A stretch of 64,000 bases of DNA from Streptomyces sp. NRRL S-455 (GTDB lineage: Bacteria; Actinomycetota; Actinomycetes; Streptomycetales; Streptomycetaceae). Where the stretch lies: the NCBI RefSeq assembly GCF_000717875.1, contig NZ_JOCT01000011.1:456668-520667 (forward strand), written 5' to 3'. Below are positions 56,791 to 64,000 of this stretch, piece by piece (the first letter of the stretch is position 1; each line of letters starts with the position of its first letter). Both the position numbers and the translations under genes were made by a program. The notes beneath the pieces are model-generated. The model saw only the letters and a list, made by a program, of their open reading frames with translations. It had not been told where the DNA came from and did not search any database.

Positions 56791-57252
56791 TCACCTGACG
56801 AGACCGAGAAGTGCGCGCATCCGTGCGTACTTCTCGGTCAGTCGTGTGCGGGTGGCCTCATCCAGTACCGCGAGGCGTGCCGGGTCGGCGTTGTGCGCCA
56901 GGTCCGCCTCCTTCACCAGCAACGCGCCGGGCGTGGCGAGGATCCGCGCGGCGTACGCCTCGGGCGGCTCCCCCGCCCGCTTGGTGACCGCCAGGACGAT
57001 GTCCTTGGTACGGCTGCTCAGCGCGGCCTCGCGCAGCCACCGCGCGGAGAGCGCGTCGTCCTCGACGGCGTCGTGCAGCCAGGCCGCCGCGATCTGCTCC
57101 TCGTCGCCGCCCCTGGCCCGTACGCCCTCCGCGACGGCCCTCAGATGGTCGGCGTACGGCCGTCCCGCCTTGTCGGTCTGGCCGGCGTGCGCGGCGCGGG
57201 CGGTGGCTTCGATCTGGGCCAGGTTCATCGGGGTGCGGGGTGTCTCGGTCAC
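56791..57252 (-). CDS. HD domain phosphohydrolase family protein
   Basis: 153 residues. Helical, with the metal-binding HD pair in AAAWLHDAVEDDALSARWL and an upstream His in PYADHLRAVAEGV. LLVKEADLAHNADPARLAVL resembles the (p)ppGpp hydrolase subdomain of RelA/SpoT, where DxxxN is conserved (DLAHN here). It may be a small alarmone hydrolase-like or nucleotide phosphohydrolase; the substrate is not known. The 3' end overlaps a hairpin (56802-56839). Confidence 0.85.
   Translation of the reverse strand: MTETPRTPMNLAQIEATARAAHAGQTDKAGRPYADHLRAVAEGVRARGGDEEQIAAAWLHDAVEDDALSARWLREAALSSRTKDIVLAVTKRAGEPPEAYAARILATPGALLVKEADLAHNADPARLAVLDEATRTRLTEKYARMRALLGLVR
56802..56839. terminator. Hairpin embedded in the 3' end of the HD-domain gene
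   Basis: GACCGAGAAGT (56802-56812) pairs perfectly with ACTTCTCGGTC (56829-56839), and the stem continues inward with a G-U pair. It lies inside the last codons of the minus-strand HD gene and 27 bases past the stop of the plus-strand acyltransferase gene, for which it can serve as terminator. Confidence 0.5.
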
Positions 57253-57304
57253 CTCTTCAGTGTCGCCCCGCGCGACGCCGGGTGCCGTCCTGGCCGGACC
57301 CGTC

Positions 57305-58483
57305 TCAGCGGATGGCGGCAGCCGTCGGGCCCTCTCGGCAGATCAGCAGCAGGGCCCGGTCGTCGTTGACGTCCTTGGCCACTGCCTCGATGAGGTGCCA
57401 GGCGGCGCCGTGGAAGCCGCCGGGCACGTAGCGGTCGGCCTCGCCGGTGAGACGGTCGATGCCCTCGACGATGTCGCGGTCGGCGGTCTCCACCAGGCCG
57501 TCCGTGAACAGCATGAGGACGTCGCCCGGGCGGAGCGAACCCTTCACGGGGTCGAACTGGGCGCCGTCGTACACCCCGAGGAGCGGGCCCTCGGCCGCCT
57601 TCTCCTCCCAGCGGCCGCTGCCCGCGCTGAGCTGCAGGCCCGGCGGATGGCCGGCGGAGTACAACTCGTAGTCGCCGGAGTCCAGGTCGAGGACCAGATG
57701 GATGGAGGTCGCGAAGCCCTCGTCCCAGTCCTGGCGCAGCAGATAGCCGTTCGCGGCGGGGAGGAAGGCGTGCGGCGGGAGGGAGCCCAGCAGGCCGCCG
57801 AACGCGCCGGACAGCAAAAGGGCACGGGAGCCCGCGTCCATGCCCTTGCCGGAGACGTCGGTCAGGACGACCTCGAGCGTACGGCCGCCGTTGGTGCGCG
57901 CCGCGACCACGAAGTCGCCCGAGAAGGACTGACCGCCCGCCGGGCGCAGCGCCATCTCCCGGTGCCAGCCGTCGGGCAGGTCGGGCAACTTGCTCTGGAC
58001 CCGGATGCGTTCGCGCAGGTCGAAGAGCATGGTTCCGCCGCGCCGCCAGGGCACACCGACCCGGCTGCGGAACTGGGCCAGCAGCAGGCCGAAGAAACCA
58101 CAGGCCGCGACCACGAGCACGACACCGGGGGTGACCCTGGACGGCCCCTCCGTGTAGGGGCCGAGCCGCACCGACTCCACGATCAGCGCCGTGGCCGCGG
58201 CCGCGTACAGACCGAGCAGGCTCGCCGGACGCAGCAACAGACCGCCCACGACGACCGGCAGGACCAGCGCGGCCGGCGAGAACCACACCGAGTTGGCCAG
58301 GGTCGCCGCCGCGATCAGCGGGACGGTCAGCAACAGGCCGACCAGGGCGATCCAGTCCGAGCCGTTGCCGCGGAAGTAGTCCACGGCGGCTCGGCGCACA
58401 CCGACGCGGGCCCGGTGCCATTGCTTCTTCAACCGGGCCGTGAACGTGTCGGCTGCCGCGCGCCGCTCTCGTCCTGATGCCAT
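57305..58483 (-). CDS. Membrane-bound PP2C/SpoIIE-type Ser/Thr phosphatase
   Basis: 392 residues. After a basic N-terminus there are about four membrane helices (about 43-65, 67-85, 88-105, 117-135). The cytoplasmic SpoIIE domain follows from about 165, with the metal site motifs SFSGDFVVAARTNGG, VVLTDVSGKGMDAG, LMLFTDGLVE and DDRALLLI. Such phosphatases act on anti-anti-sigma factors in partner-switching networks. No kinase or STAS partner lies nearby, so the target is unknown. The sensor part appears to be just the membrane domain. Confidence 0.93.
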   Translation of the reverse strand: MASGRERRAAADTFTARLKKQWHRARVGVRRAAVDYFRGNGSDWIALVGLLLTVPLIAAATLANSVWFSPAALVLPVVVGGLLLRPASLLGLYAAAATALIVESVRLGPYTEGPSRVTPGVVLVVAACGFFGLLLAQFRSRVGVPWRRGGTMLFDLRERIRVQSKLPDLPDGWHREMALRPAGGQSFSGDFVVAARTNGGRTLEVVLTDVSGKGMDAGSRALLLSGAFGGLLGSLPPHAFLPAANGYLLRQDWDEGFATSIHLVLDLDSGDYELYSAGHPPGLQLSAGSGRWEEKAAEGPLLGVYDGAQFDPVKGSLRPGDVLMLFTDGLVETADRDIVEGIDRLTGEADRYVPGGFHGAAWHLIEAVAKDVNDDRALLLICREGPTAAAIR

Positions 58484-58645
58484 TAGTTCGGGACCCTATC
58501 CATCGGACCAGCCGCTTGGCACGGGAGGTCCCACTTGTCCCCCGTCCGAGGGCCGACTTCACAGTGAACTTCACCACGTGCGGCCCCGCCGCCGCCCGGG
58601 AGAAATTGCCTCGCTGGTCCTGCCGAGCCCTGGTAGGCATGGCTC

Positions 58646-59899
58646 ATGGCGACTGACGCGACCGACTCCGCGGCGACCCTGCGGGTGCTCCGGCGGGACG
58701 ACTGGGACAAGTGGTACGACACTCTCATCCGGGCGTTCGGCGGGGTGCCGGAGGCCACCGAGGAGCGGGAGTTGTGGAACTCGCTGACCGAGTTCGACCG
58801 TTCGATCGGCGTGTGGGACGGGGACGACTGCGTGGGGACGGCGGGGGCGTTCAGCTTCCGGCTCGCCGTGCCGGGCGGCGCCTCGGTGCGGGCCGCGGGC
58901 GTCACGATGGTCTGCGTGGCCGCCACGCACCGGCGGCGCGGCGTCCTGACGTCCATGATGCGGCGGCAGCTGGACGACGTCCGCTCCTGGGGTGAGCCGC
59001 TGGCCGTGCTCACGGCTTCCGAGCCGGCGATCTACGGTCGTTTCGGGTACGGCGCCGCCACCTTCCAGTTGAACGCCGAGGTCGACACGAGTCGGGTACG
59101 GCTGTCGTCGCTGCCCGAAGGTACGGACGCTGTACGGGTGCGGTACGCCGTTCCCGCCGACGTCCTCGATGTGTGCGAGTCCGTGTACGCGCGGCTGCCG
59201 TCGCGGCCGGGGTTGCTCGCACGGCTTCCCGGGTGGGAGCGGCTCGGGCTGCTCGACCCGGAGAGCGAGCGGGAAGGGGCGTCGCCGCTGCAGTGCGTCC
59301 TCGCGGAGCGGGACGGCGAGACGGTCGGGTACGCGCGGTTCAGCGTCAAGCCGGGCTGGGAGACTGCCGGTCCCGAGGGCACGGTGGTCCTCAGGGACTC
59401 GGTCGCGCTGGACCCCGCGGCGGACGCGGCGTTGTGGCGGTTCCTGTTCGGCATCGACCTGACCTCGAAGCTGGTGATCCGGGGGCGGCCGGTCGACGAC
59501 GCGTGGCAGTACATGGTGTCCGACATACGGCGGTGCCAGCCGCGGCTGCGGGATTCGCTGTACGTGCGGCCGGTGGATGTCGGAGCCGCGTTGGAGGCGC
59601 GCACGTATCAGACGCCGGTGGACGTGGTGTTCGAGGTGGAGGACACGTTCTGCCCCTGGAACGCCGGTCGTTGGCGGCTGAGCGGGGATGCGAAGGGGGC
59701 GTCCTGTGAGCGTACGGCGGATGCGGCGGATGTCGCGTTGTCCGTGCGGGAGCTGGGCGCGGCGTATCTCGGTGGGGTGAGCCTCGCGGCGTTGCAGGCG
59801 GCGGGGCGGGTGCGGGAGTTGCGGCGGGGGGCCGTGGCGGAGGCTTCGGTGGGTTTCGGGGCCGGCGTGACGGCGCCGTGGTTGCCGCACGGTTTCTGA
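58646..59899 (+). CDS. Eis-like GNAT N-acetyltransferase
   Basis: 417 residues, the length of Eis family enzymes. Two GNAT-like halves and a C-terminal sterol-carrier-like domain are expected. The acetyl-CoA motif is in TMVCVAATHRRRGVLTSMMR, followed by SEPAIYGRFGYGAATFQ. The protein ends in ...TAPWLPHGF, with the C-terminal carboxylate used as catalytic base in Eis. Relatives acetylate amines such as aminoglycosides or lysine side chains; the substrate here is unknown. Convergent with the nei gene, 39 bases between stops. Confidence 0.92.
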   Translation: MATDATDSAATLRVLRRDDWDKWYDTLIRAFGGVPEATEERELWNSLTEFDRSIGVWDGDDCVGTAGAFSFRLAVPGGASVRAAGVTMVCVAATHRRRGVLTSMMRRQLDDVRSWGEPLAVLTASEPAIYGRFGYGAATFQLNAEVDTSRVRLSSLPEGTDAVRVRYAVPADVLDVCESVYARLPSRPGLLARLPGWERLGLLDPESEREGASPLQCVLAERDGETVGYARFSVKPGWETAGPEGTVVLRDSVALDPAADAALWRFLFGIDLTSKLVIRGRPVDDAWQYMVSDIRRCQPRLRDSLYVRPVDVGAALEARTYQTPVDVVFEVEDTFCPWNAGRWRLSGDAKGASCERTADAADVALSVRELGAAYLGGVSLAALQAAGRVRELRRGAVAEASVGFGAGVTAPWLPHGF

Positions 59900-59938
59900 C
59901 GGGCGGGTGTTCCGGGCCGGCGTCCAGGGCGGGGGCGT

Positions 59939-60745
59939 TCAACGCTGGCAGGTCGGGCACCAGAAGAGATTACGGGCGGCGAGGTCGGCGGTGCGGATCT
60001 CGCCGCCGCAGATGTGGCAGGGCTGGTTGGCCCTGCGGTAGACGTACACCTCGCCGCCGTGGTCGTCCACGCGGGGCGGGCGGCCCATCGCCTCCGGGGC
60101 GTGTTCCGGGCGGACGGTGTCGATGCGGTTGTTGCGGACGCCCTCGTGCATGAGCTCGACCAGATCGGTCCAGATCGCGTCCCACTGCGCCGGGGTGATG
60201 TCCTTGCCGGCGCGGTACGGGTCGACGCGGTGCCGGAAGAGGACCTCCGCGCGGTAGACGTTTCCCACGCCGGCGATGACCTTCTGGTCCATGAGGAGGG
60301 CGGCGATCGTCGTACGGCTGCGGGTGATGCGGCGGTACGCGGTGTCCGGGTCGGCGTCGTCGCGGAGGGGGTCGGGGCCCAGGCGATCGTGTATCGCCTG
60401 CTTCTCCGGGGGTGTGATCAGGGCGCAGGTGGTGGGGCCCCGGAGGTCGACGTACATGGTGTCGTTCGCGAGGCGGAGACGCACGGTGTCCGTGGGCGGG
60501 GGCACCGGGGCCGGGCCGAAGGTGACCTTGCCGAAGAGGCCGAGGTGGATGTGGATCCAGCCGACGTCACGGAAGCCGAGGAAGAGGTGTTTGCCGTGGG
60601 CGTCCGTGTGGGTGAGTTCCGTGCCGGTGAGGAGGGCTGCGGCGTCGGTGAACTTGCCCTGGGGGCTGGTTGTCCTGGGCGAGGTGTGGAGGAAGGCGCG
60701 GGCGTAGTCCTGGGCCAGGCGGTGGATGGTGTGGCCTTCCGGCAC
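59939..60745 (-). CDS. nei: Fpg/Nei family DNA glycosylase/AP lyase
   Basis: 268 residues from the GTG at 60745, fixed by AGGAGA four bases upstream. Base excision repair enzyme. The mature N-terminus PEGHTIHRLAQDYARAF places the nucleophilic Pro2 and Glu3, with Thr in PEGHT as in the Nei (endonuclease VIII) branch, not Fpg. The H2TH region contains LLMDQKVIAGVGNVYRAEV. The zinc finger is complete: CHIC, 16 residues, CPTC, then QR. Removes oxidised pyrimidines, probably. Confidence 0.93.
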   Translation of the reverse strand: MPEGHTIHRLAQDYARAFLHTSPRTTSPQGKFTDAAALLTGTELTHTDAHGKHLFLGFRDVGWIHIHLGLFGKVTFGPAPVPPPTDTVRLRLANDTMYVDLRGPTTCALITPPEKQAIHDRLGPDPLRDDADPDTAYRRITRSRTTIAALLMDQKVIAGVGNVYRAEVLFRHRVDPYRAGKDITPAQWDAIWTDLVELMHEGVRNNRIDTVRPEHAPEAMGRPPRVDDHGGEVYVYRRANQPCHICGGEIRTADLAARNLFWCPTCQR

Positions 60746-60948
60746 GGCTTCTCCTGTGATCGTCGCCCTCCCGCTCCGCCGCGGGTCCCGTGAGGAGCTC
60801 TCCCAGCCACCCGCCCGGCCCGGTGTCCTGGGCGGGCGCGGGGCCCGCGTGCTCCATGGGGGGGGCGATCCGCCTCTCTGCCCGGCGCCGCCCGGCATCA
60901 GCGGCCGGGCAGGCGTGGGCCTCGCGGGTGCCGGGGGGCAGCGCTGCG

Positions 60949-61434
60949 TTACTGCTGGGGGTGGTGCGGGGGGATGGGCGGCAGGTCACCCGTCGTTTCG
61001 TACGCCTTGAGCATGTCGATCCGGCGGATGTGACGTTCGTCACCGGAGAACGGCGTGCCGAGGAAGATCTCCACGAACTTCGTCGCCTCGTCCTGCGAGT
61101 GCATGCGCGCGCCCACGGCGACGACGTTGGCGTTGTTGTGCTGGCGGCCGAGCGCCGCCGTCTCCTCGCTCCAGGCGAGGGCCGCACGAACGCCCTTGAC
61201 CTTGTTCGCGGCGATCTGCTCACCGTTGCCGGAGCCGCCGATGACGATGCCGAGGGCATCCGGGTCGGCGGCCGTCCTCTCCGCCGCACGGAGGCAGAAG
61301 GGCGGGTAGTCGTCCTGGGCGTCGTAGATGTGCGGGCCGCAGTCGACGGGGTCGTGACCCGCCCCCTTCAGCCATTCGACGAGGTGGTTCTTGAGTTCGT
61401 AGCCCGCATGGTCCGAGCCGAGGTACACGCGCAT
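60949..61434 (-). CDS. rpiB: Ribose-5-phosphate isomerase B
   Basis: 161 residues from the ATG at 61434 (MRVYLGSDHAGYELKNHLV); the longer frame is unlike the family. Interconverts ribose 5-phosphate and ribulose 5-phosphate. IVIGGSGNGEQIAANKVKG shows the actinobacterial (M. tuberculosis) type, in which a Glu replaces the catalytic Cys of the E. coli enzyme. The anion-hole His/Arg region is RQHNNANVVAVGAR. In this genome it would also supply ribulose 5-phosphate, the precursor of CDP-ribitol. Confidence 0.97.
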   Translation of the reverse strand: MRVYLGSDHAGYELKNHLVEWLKGAGHDPVDCGPHIYDAQDDYPPFCLRAAERTAADPDALGIVIGGSGNGEQIAANKVKGVRAALAWSEETAALGRQHNNANVVAVGARMHSQDEATKFVEIFLGTPFSGDERHIRRIDMLKAYETTGDLPPIPPHHPQQ

Positions 61435-61703
61435 GGGACGAGTGTGACACGGGCGTTTCGGGGAAAGCGCGCGGGGTGGCGCTGAGGAGAACTTGAGTCG
61501 AATGTGAGGCACATTACGGAAGCTCAGGAGAACCTCAAGTAAAAATCTCGATTCAAAGGTTCCCTTAAGCGTTCACCTCCGATTCACTGGACCGGTTCGT
61601 GCACCCGCTCGACGAGCCCCTGCACACCGTCACGCCGCGACACACCCCGTGGTCGTGCGGTTCGTGCGAGAAGCAGCTCCCCGGCACAAAGGAAGTCCGC
61701 TCC

Positions 61704-63182
61704 ATGACCTCGCAGCCGACGACGAAGATGACTGGAAACGATCCCGGAAGGCCCGGAGAACCCGGGGCGCATGACTCCGGGTTGCAGGCCGGGCTCAAGA
61801 ACCGTCACCTGTCGATGATCGCCATCGGCGGTGTCATCGGCGCGGGCCTGTTCGTCGGGTCCAGCTCCGGTATCGCCACCGCCGGACCCGGCATCCTCCT
61901 CTCCTACGCCCTCGTCGGCACGCTCGTGGTGCTGGTGATGCGGATGCTGGGCGAGATGTCGGCCGCCAACCCCACCTCCGGCTCCTTCTCCGCACACGCC
62001 GACCGCGCGCTCGGCCCCTGGGCCGGCTTCACCATCGGCTGGCTGTACTGGTTCTTCTGGGTCGTCGTCCTGGCCGTCGAGGCCACCGCCGGCGCCGTGA
62101 TCCTGGAAGGCTGGATACCGGCCGTACCCCAGTGGGCCTGGGCCCTGATCGTCATGGTGGTACTGACCGCCACCAACCTCGTCTCCGTCGGCTCCTACGG
62201 CGAGTTCGAATTCTGGTTCGCCGGCATCAAGGTCGTCGCGATCGCCGCCTTCATCGTCATCGGCGGACTCGCCGTCTTCGGCCTGCTCCCCGGCGTCGAC
62301 AGCGACCAGGCCGGACTGAGCAACCTCACCGCACACGGCGGCTTCCTGCCCAACGGACCCGGCGCCATCCTCACCGGCGTCCTCCTGGTCGTCTTCTCCT
62401 TCATGGGCAGCGAGATCGCCACCCTGGCCGCCGGCGAGTCCGAGAACCCCCAGCAGGCCGTCACCAAGGCCACCAACAGCATCATCTGGCGCGTCGCCGT
62501 CTTCTACCTCGGCTCGATCTTCGTCGTGGTCTCGCTCCTGCCCTGGGACAGCAAGTCCATCACCAAGGACGGCTCCTACGTCGCCGCCCTCGACTCCCTC
62601 GGCATCCCCCACGCCGGCCAGATCATGAACTTCATCGTCCTGACGTCCGTGCTGTCCTGCCTCAACTCCGGCCTCTACACCGCCTCCCGCATGGCCTTCT
62701 CCCTCGGCCGGCGCGGCGACGCACCGAAGTCCTTCGCCCGCACCACCGGCAGCGGCGTGCCACGCACCGCCATCCTCGCCTCCGTCGCGTTCGGCTTCGT
62801 CGCCGTCTTCTTCAACTACAAGTTCCCGGACTCGGTCTTCCTCTTCCTGGTCAACTCCTCCGGCGCCGTCGCCCTGTTCGTGTGGCTGGTCATCTGCTTC
62901 TCCCAGCTGCGCATGCGGAAGATCATCAAGGCCGAGGCGCCCGAGAAGCTCGTCGTGAGGATGTGGCTCTACCCCTACCTGACCTGGGCCACAGCCGCGC
63001 TCATCGTCTTCATCCTCGGCTACATGCTCACCGACACCGAACACGACGGACGCACCACCATCCTGCTCTCCCTGCTCGTCGCCGCCCTCGTCCTCGTCAT
63101 CGCCTTCGTGAAGGAGAAGGTGGGTGGCGGGCGACGCGCCGCTGACGCCGCCCGGGCTCGGGACGAGGTCTCGGCGGGCTGA
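61704..63182 (+). CDS. Amino acid permease (APC family, GabP-like)
   Basis: 492 residues from the ATG at 61704, with AAGGAAG upstream; a longer frame exists. Twelve membrane helices. The family signature is at the N-terminus: RHLSMIAIGGVIGAGLFVGS, then SSGIATAGPGILLSYALVG. MGSEIATLAAGESENPQQAV between helices 6 and 7 is typical of the AAT/GABA permease subfamily. A proton- or sodium-coupled amino acid importer; substrate not determinable. The 269 bases upstream carry its promoter. Confidence 0.95.
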   Translation: MTSQPTTKMTGNDPGRPGEPGAHDSGLQAGLKNRHLSMIAIGGVIGAGLFVGSSSGIATAGPGILLSYALVGTLVVLVMRMLGEMSAANPTSGSFSAHADRALGPWAGFTIGWLYWFFWVVVLAVEATAGAVILEGWIPAVPQWAWALIVMVVLTATNLVSVGSYGEFEFWFAGIKVVAIAAFIVIGGLAVFGLLPGVDSDQAGLSNLTAHGGFLPNGPGAILTGVLLVVFSFMGSEIATLAAGESENPQQAVTKATNSIIWRVAVFYLGSIFVVVSLLPWDSKSITKDGSYVAALDSLGIPHAGQIMNFIVLTSVLSCLNSGLYTASRMAFSLGRRGDAPKSFARTTGSGVPRTAILASVAFGFVAVFFNYKFPDSVFLFLVNSSGAVALFVWLVICFSQLRMRKIIKAEAPEKLVVRMWLYPYLTWATAALIVFILGYMLTDTEHDGRTTILLSLLVAALVLVIAFVKEKVGGGRRAADAARARDEVSAG

Positions 63183-63226
63183 CCTTCGGGCACTCAGGGG
63201 TCCTTTCACCATGCCCCTGGTGTGCG

Positions 63227-63272
63227 GGGCCTGTGGTGCGTGTCGCGGTACGCGCACCACAGGCCCCTTTTC
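63227..63272. terminator. Bidirectional terminator between convergent genes
   Basis: Perfect 15-base arms GGGGCCTGTGGTGCG (63227-63241) and CGCACCACAGGCCCC (63254-63268) followed by TTTT on the plus strand, 44 bases past the permease stop and 31 from the stop of the minus-strand gene. Confidence 0.85.
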
Positions 63273-63302
63273 CTGTCTTCCCGTCTTCCTGTTCTCGTGT
63301 GT

Positions 63303-64000
63303 CTAGAGCACGGTGAAGCTGTCCTTGACCTTCTCGTACACGCGCAGGGCCTCCGTTCCGGTCCCCGCCTCGTACCAGGTGTTGACCTGGTACGACTTGC
63401 CTCCCACGTCGAAGCCGAGCAGGCGGGCGTGCCAGTGGACGCCCCTCAGCGTGAAGGTGTACTCCCAGACCACCGCCGGGCGGCCGCGGAACGTCGTCTC
63501 CTCCAGGCGGACCTTGCGGTAGTCCTGGCCCTGGTTGGCGCTGCGTTCCGAGGTCTGCCAGGTCCGAAGGAGGTTGCCGCGGGCCAGGGACGACTTGCCG
63601 ACCAGTTCCTGTGTGCCGTCCGGGGAGGTGTAGTGCACCTCCGCGCCCGTCTTGACGTCCCGGCGCCAGCCGTCCGGTGTCGCCCAGGCGAACCCACCGG
63701 CCTCCCGGCGCACGCCCGGCGGCAGCGTCCGCGGCCTGGACGTCCCCTCGACGGTGGACGAGGGAGTGGGGCCGGTGGCGGGCGGTGCGGACGCCGAGGA
63801 TCCCGCGCGGGGATTCTCGCCGCCCGGCGAGCCCGATTGCGTCGCCAGCAGGATTCCCACGACGGCACCGGCTGTCGCGACCGTCGCCGCCACGGCGGCG
63901 AGGATCGTACGGCGATGGCCGGTGCCGGGACCGGCGGCGGCCGGGGTGGCGGGGCCCGGGAGTTCGCCCGGTGGCATGGCGGTGGGGGCGGGTACCGGGG
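63303..64000 (-). CDS. C-terminal (extracytoplasmic) part of a probable Ser/Thr protein kinase, cut by window edge
   Basis: The frame is open to the right edge; about 230 residues are visible. A Pro/Ala/Gly-rich juxtamembrane stretch is followed by a membrane helix (RRTILAAVAATVATAGAVVG), a Ser/Pro-rich linker, and an outer domain with GFAWATPDGWRRDVKTGAEV, YTSPDGTQELVGKSSLARGN, TTFRGRPAVVWEYTFTLRG and ALRVYEKVKDSFTVL. This outer domain is common at the C-terminus of Streptomyces PknB-like receptor kinases. The kinase domain itself would lie outside the window, so that part is inference. A Met at 63977 could instead start a short membrane protein. Confidence 0.65.
   Translation of the reverse strand, partial: PVPAPTAMPPGELPGPATPAAAGPGTGHRRTILAAVAATVATAGAVVGILLATQSGSPGGENPRAGSSASAPPATGPTPSSTVEGTSRPRTLPPGVRREAGGFAWATPDGWRRDVKTGAEVHYTSPDGTQELVGKSSLARGNLLRTWQTSERSANQGQDYRKVRLEETTFRGRPAVVWEYTFTLRGVHWHARLLGFDVGGKSYQVNTWYEAGTGTEALRVYEKVKDSFTVL

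Overview
The window is about 70% GC, with GTG/TTG starts, G/C-rich third codon positions and actinobacterial gene neighbourhoods. The linked sets proB-proA, rne/rplU/rpmA/obg, mreBCD-PBP2-rodA, ndk-folC-valS, clpX-clpP2-clpP1-tig and rpiB identify it as a Streptomyces chromosomal core segment. From memory, the order matches the SCO2580-SCO2630 region of S. coelicolor; no database comparison was run. About four fifths of the genes lie on the minus strand.

Layout. 1-2012: the tail of an unrecognised plus-strand gene, then two minus-strand single-pass membrane proteins sharing an N-terminal FDE-centred motif. 2192-5350: proline synthesis, proB > small unknown gene > proA. 5655-18312: a cell-envelope island. 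It has two large membrane-anchored CDP-glycerol glycerophosphotransferase-like (TagF-like) polymerases, a family 2 glycosyltransferase, a fused cytidylyltransferase-dehydrogenase of the CDP-ribitol-forming type, a Tat-exported PhoD-like phosphoesterase and two secreted FG-GAP beta-propellers. Together these suggest synthesis, turnover and surface display of a polyol-phosphate (teichoic-acid-like) polymer. 18468-20610: obg, rpmA (L27), rplU (L21). 20818-23611: rmlA-rmlB-rmlC for dTDP-sugars, lying between rplU and rne, without rmlD. 23772-27923: a very long RNase E/G with repeat-rich arms. 28184-34447: the two radical-SAM-associated genes (TIGR03936 and TIGR03960 types), a repeat-built membrane protein, an XRE/DUF2975 pair with a palindromic upstream site, a GAF-ANTAR regulator and a decayed NAD(P)-binding gene.

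34536-43156: a CYTH-CHAD protein, then the lateral/spore wall machinery rodA, PBP2, mreD, mreC, mreB, followed by ndk. 43230-49051: a DUF4233 protein, folC, valS and a Pro/Gly/Tyr-rich membrane protein. 49111-53739: clpX, clpP2, clpP1 and trigger factor, i.e. protein quality control, with candidate ClgR sites. 53936-54244: tRNA-Pro(UGG) and tRNA-Gly(UCC). 54500-54667: a remnant of a Ser/Thr kinase gene. 54768-64000: a small membrane protein, a membrane acyltransferase, an HD protein, a SpoIIE-type phosphatase, an Eis-like acetyltransferase, a Nei/Fpg glycosylase, rpiB, an amino-acid permease, and the extracytoplasmic end of a probable Ser/Thr kinase cut by the window edge.

No insertion sequence, prophage, CRISPR array or origin was seen. 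Strong hairpin terminators close most transcription units. Many gene starts were moved inward from the longest open frame on ribosome-binding-site evidence, as noted per entry.
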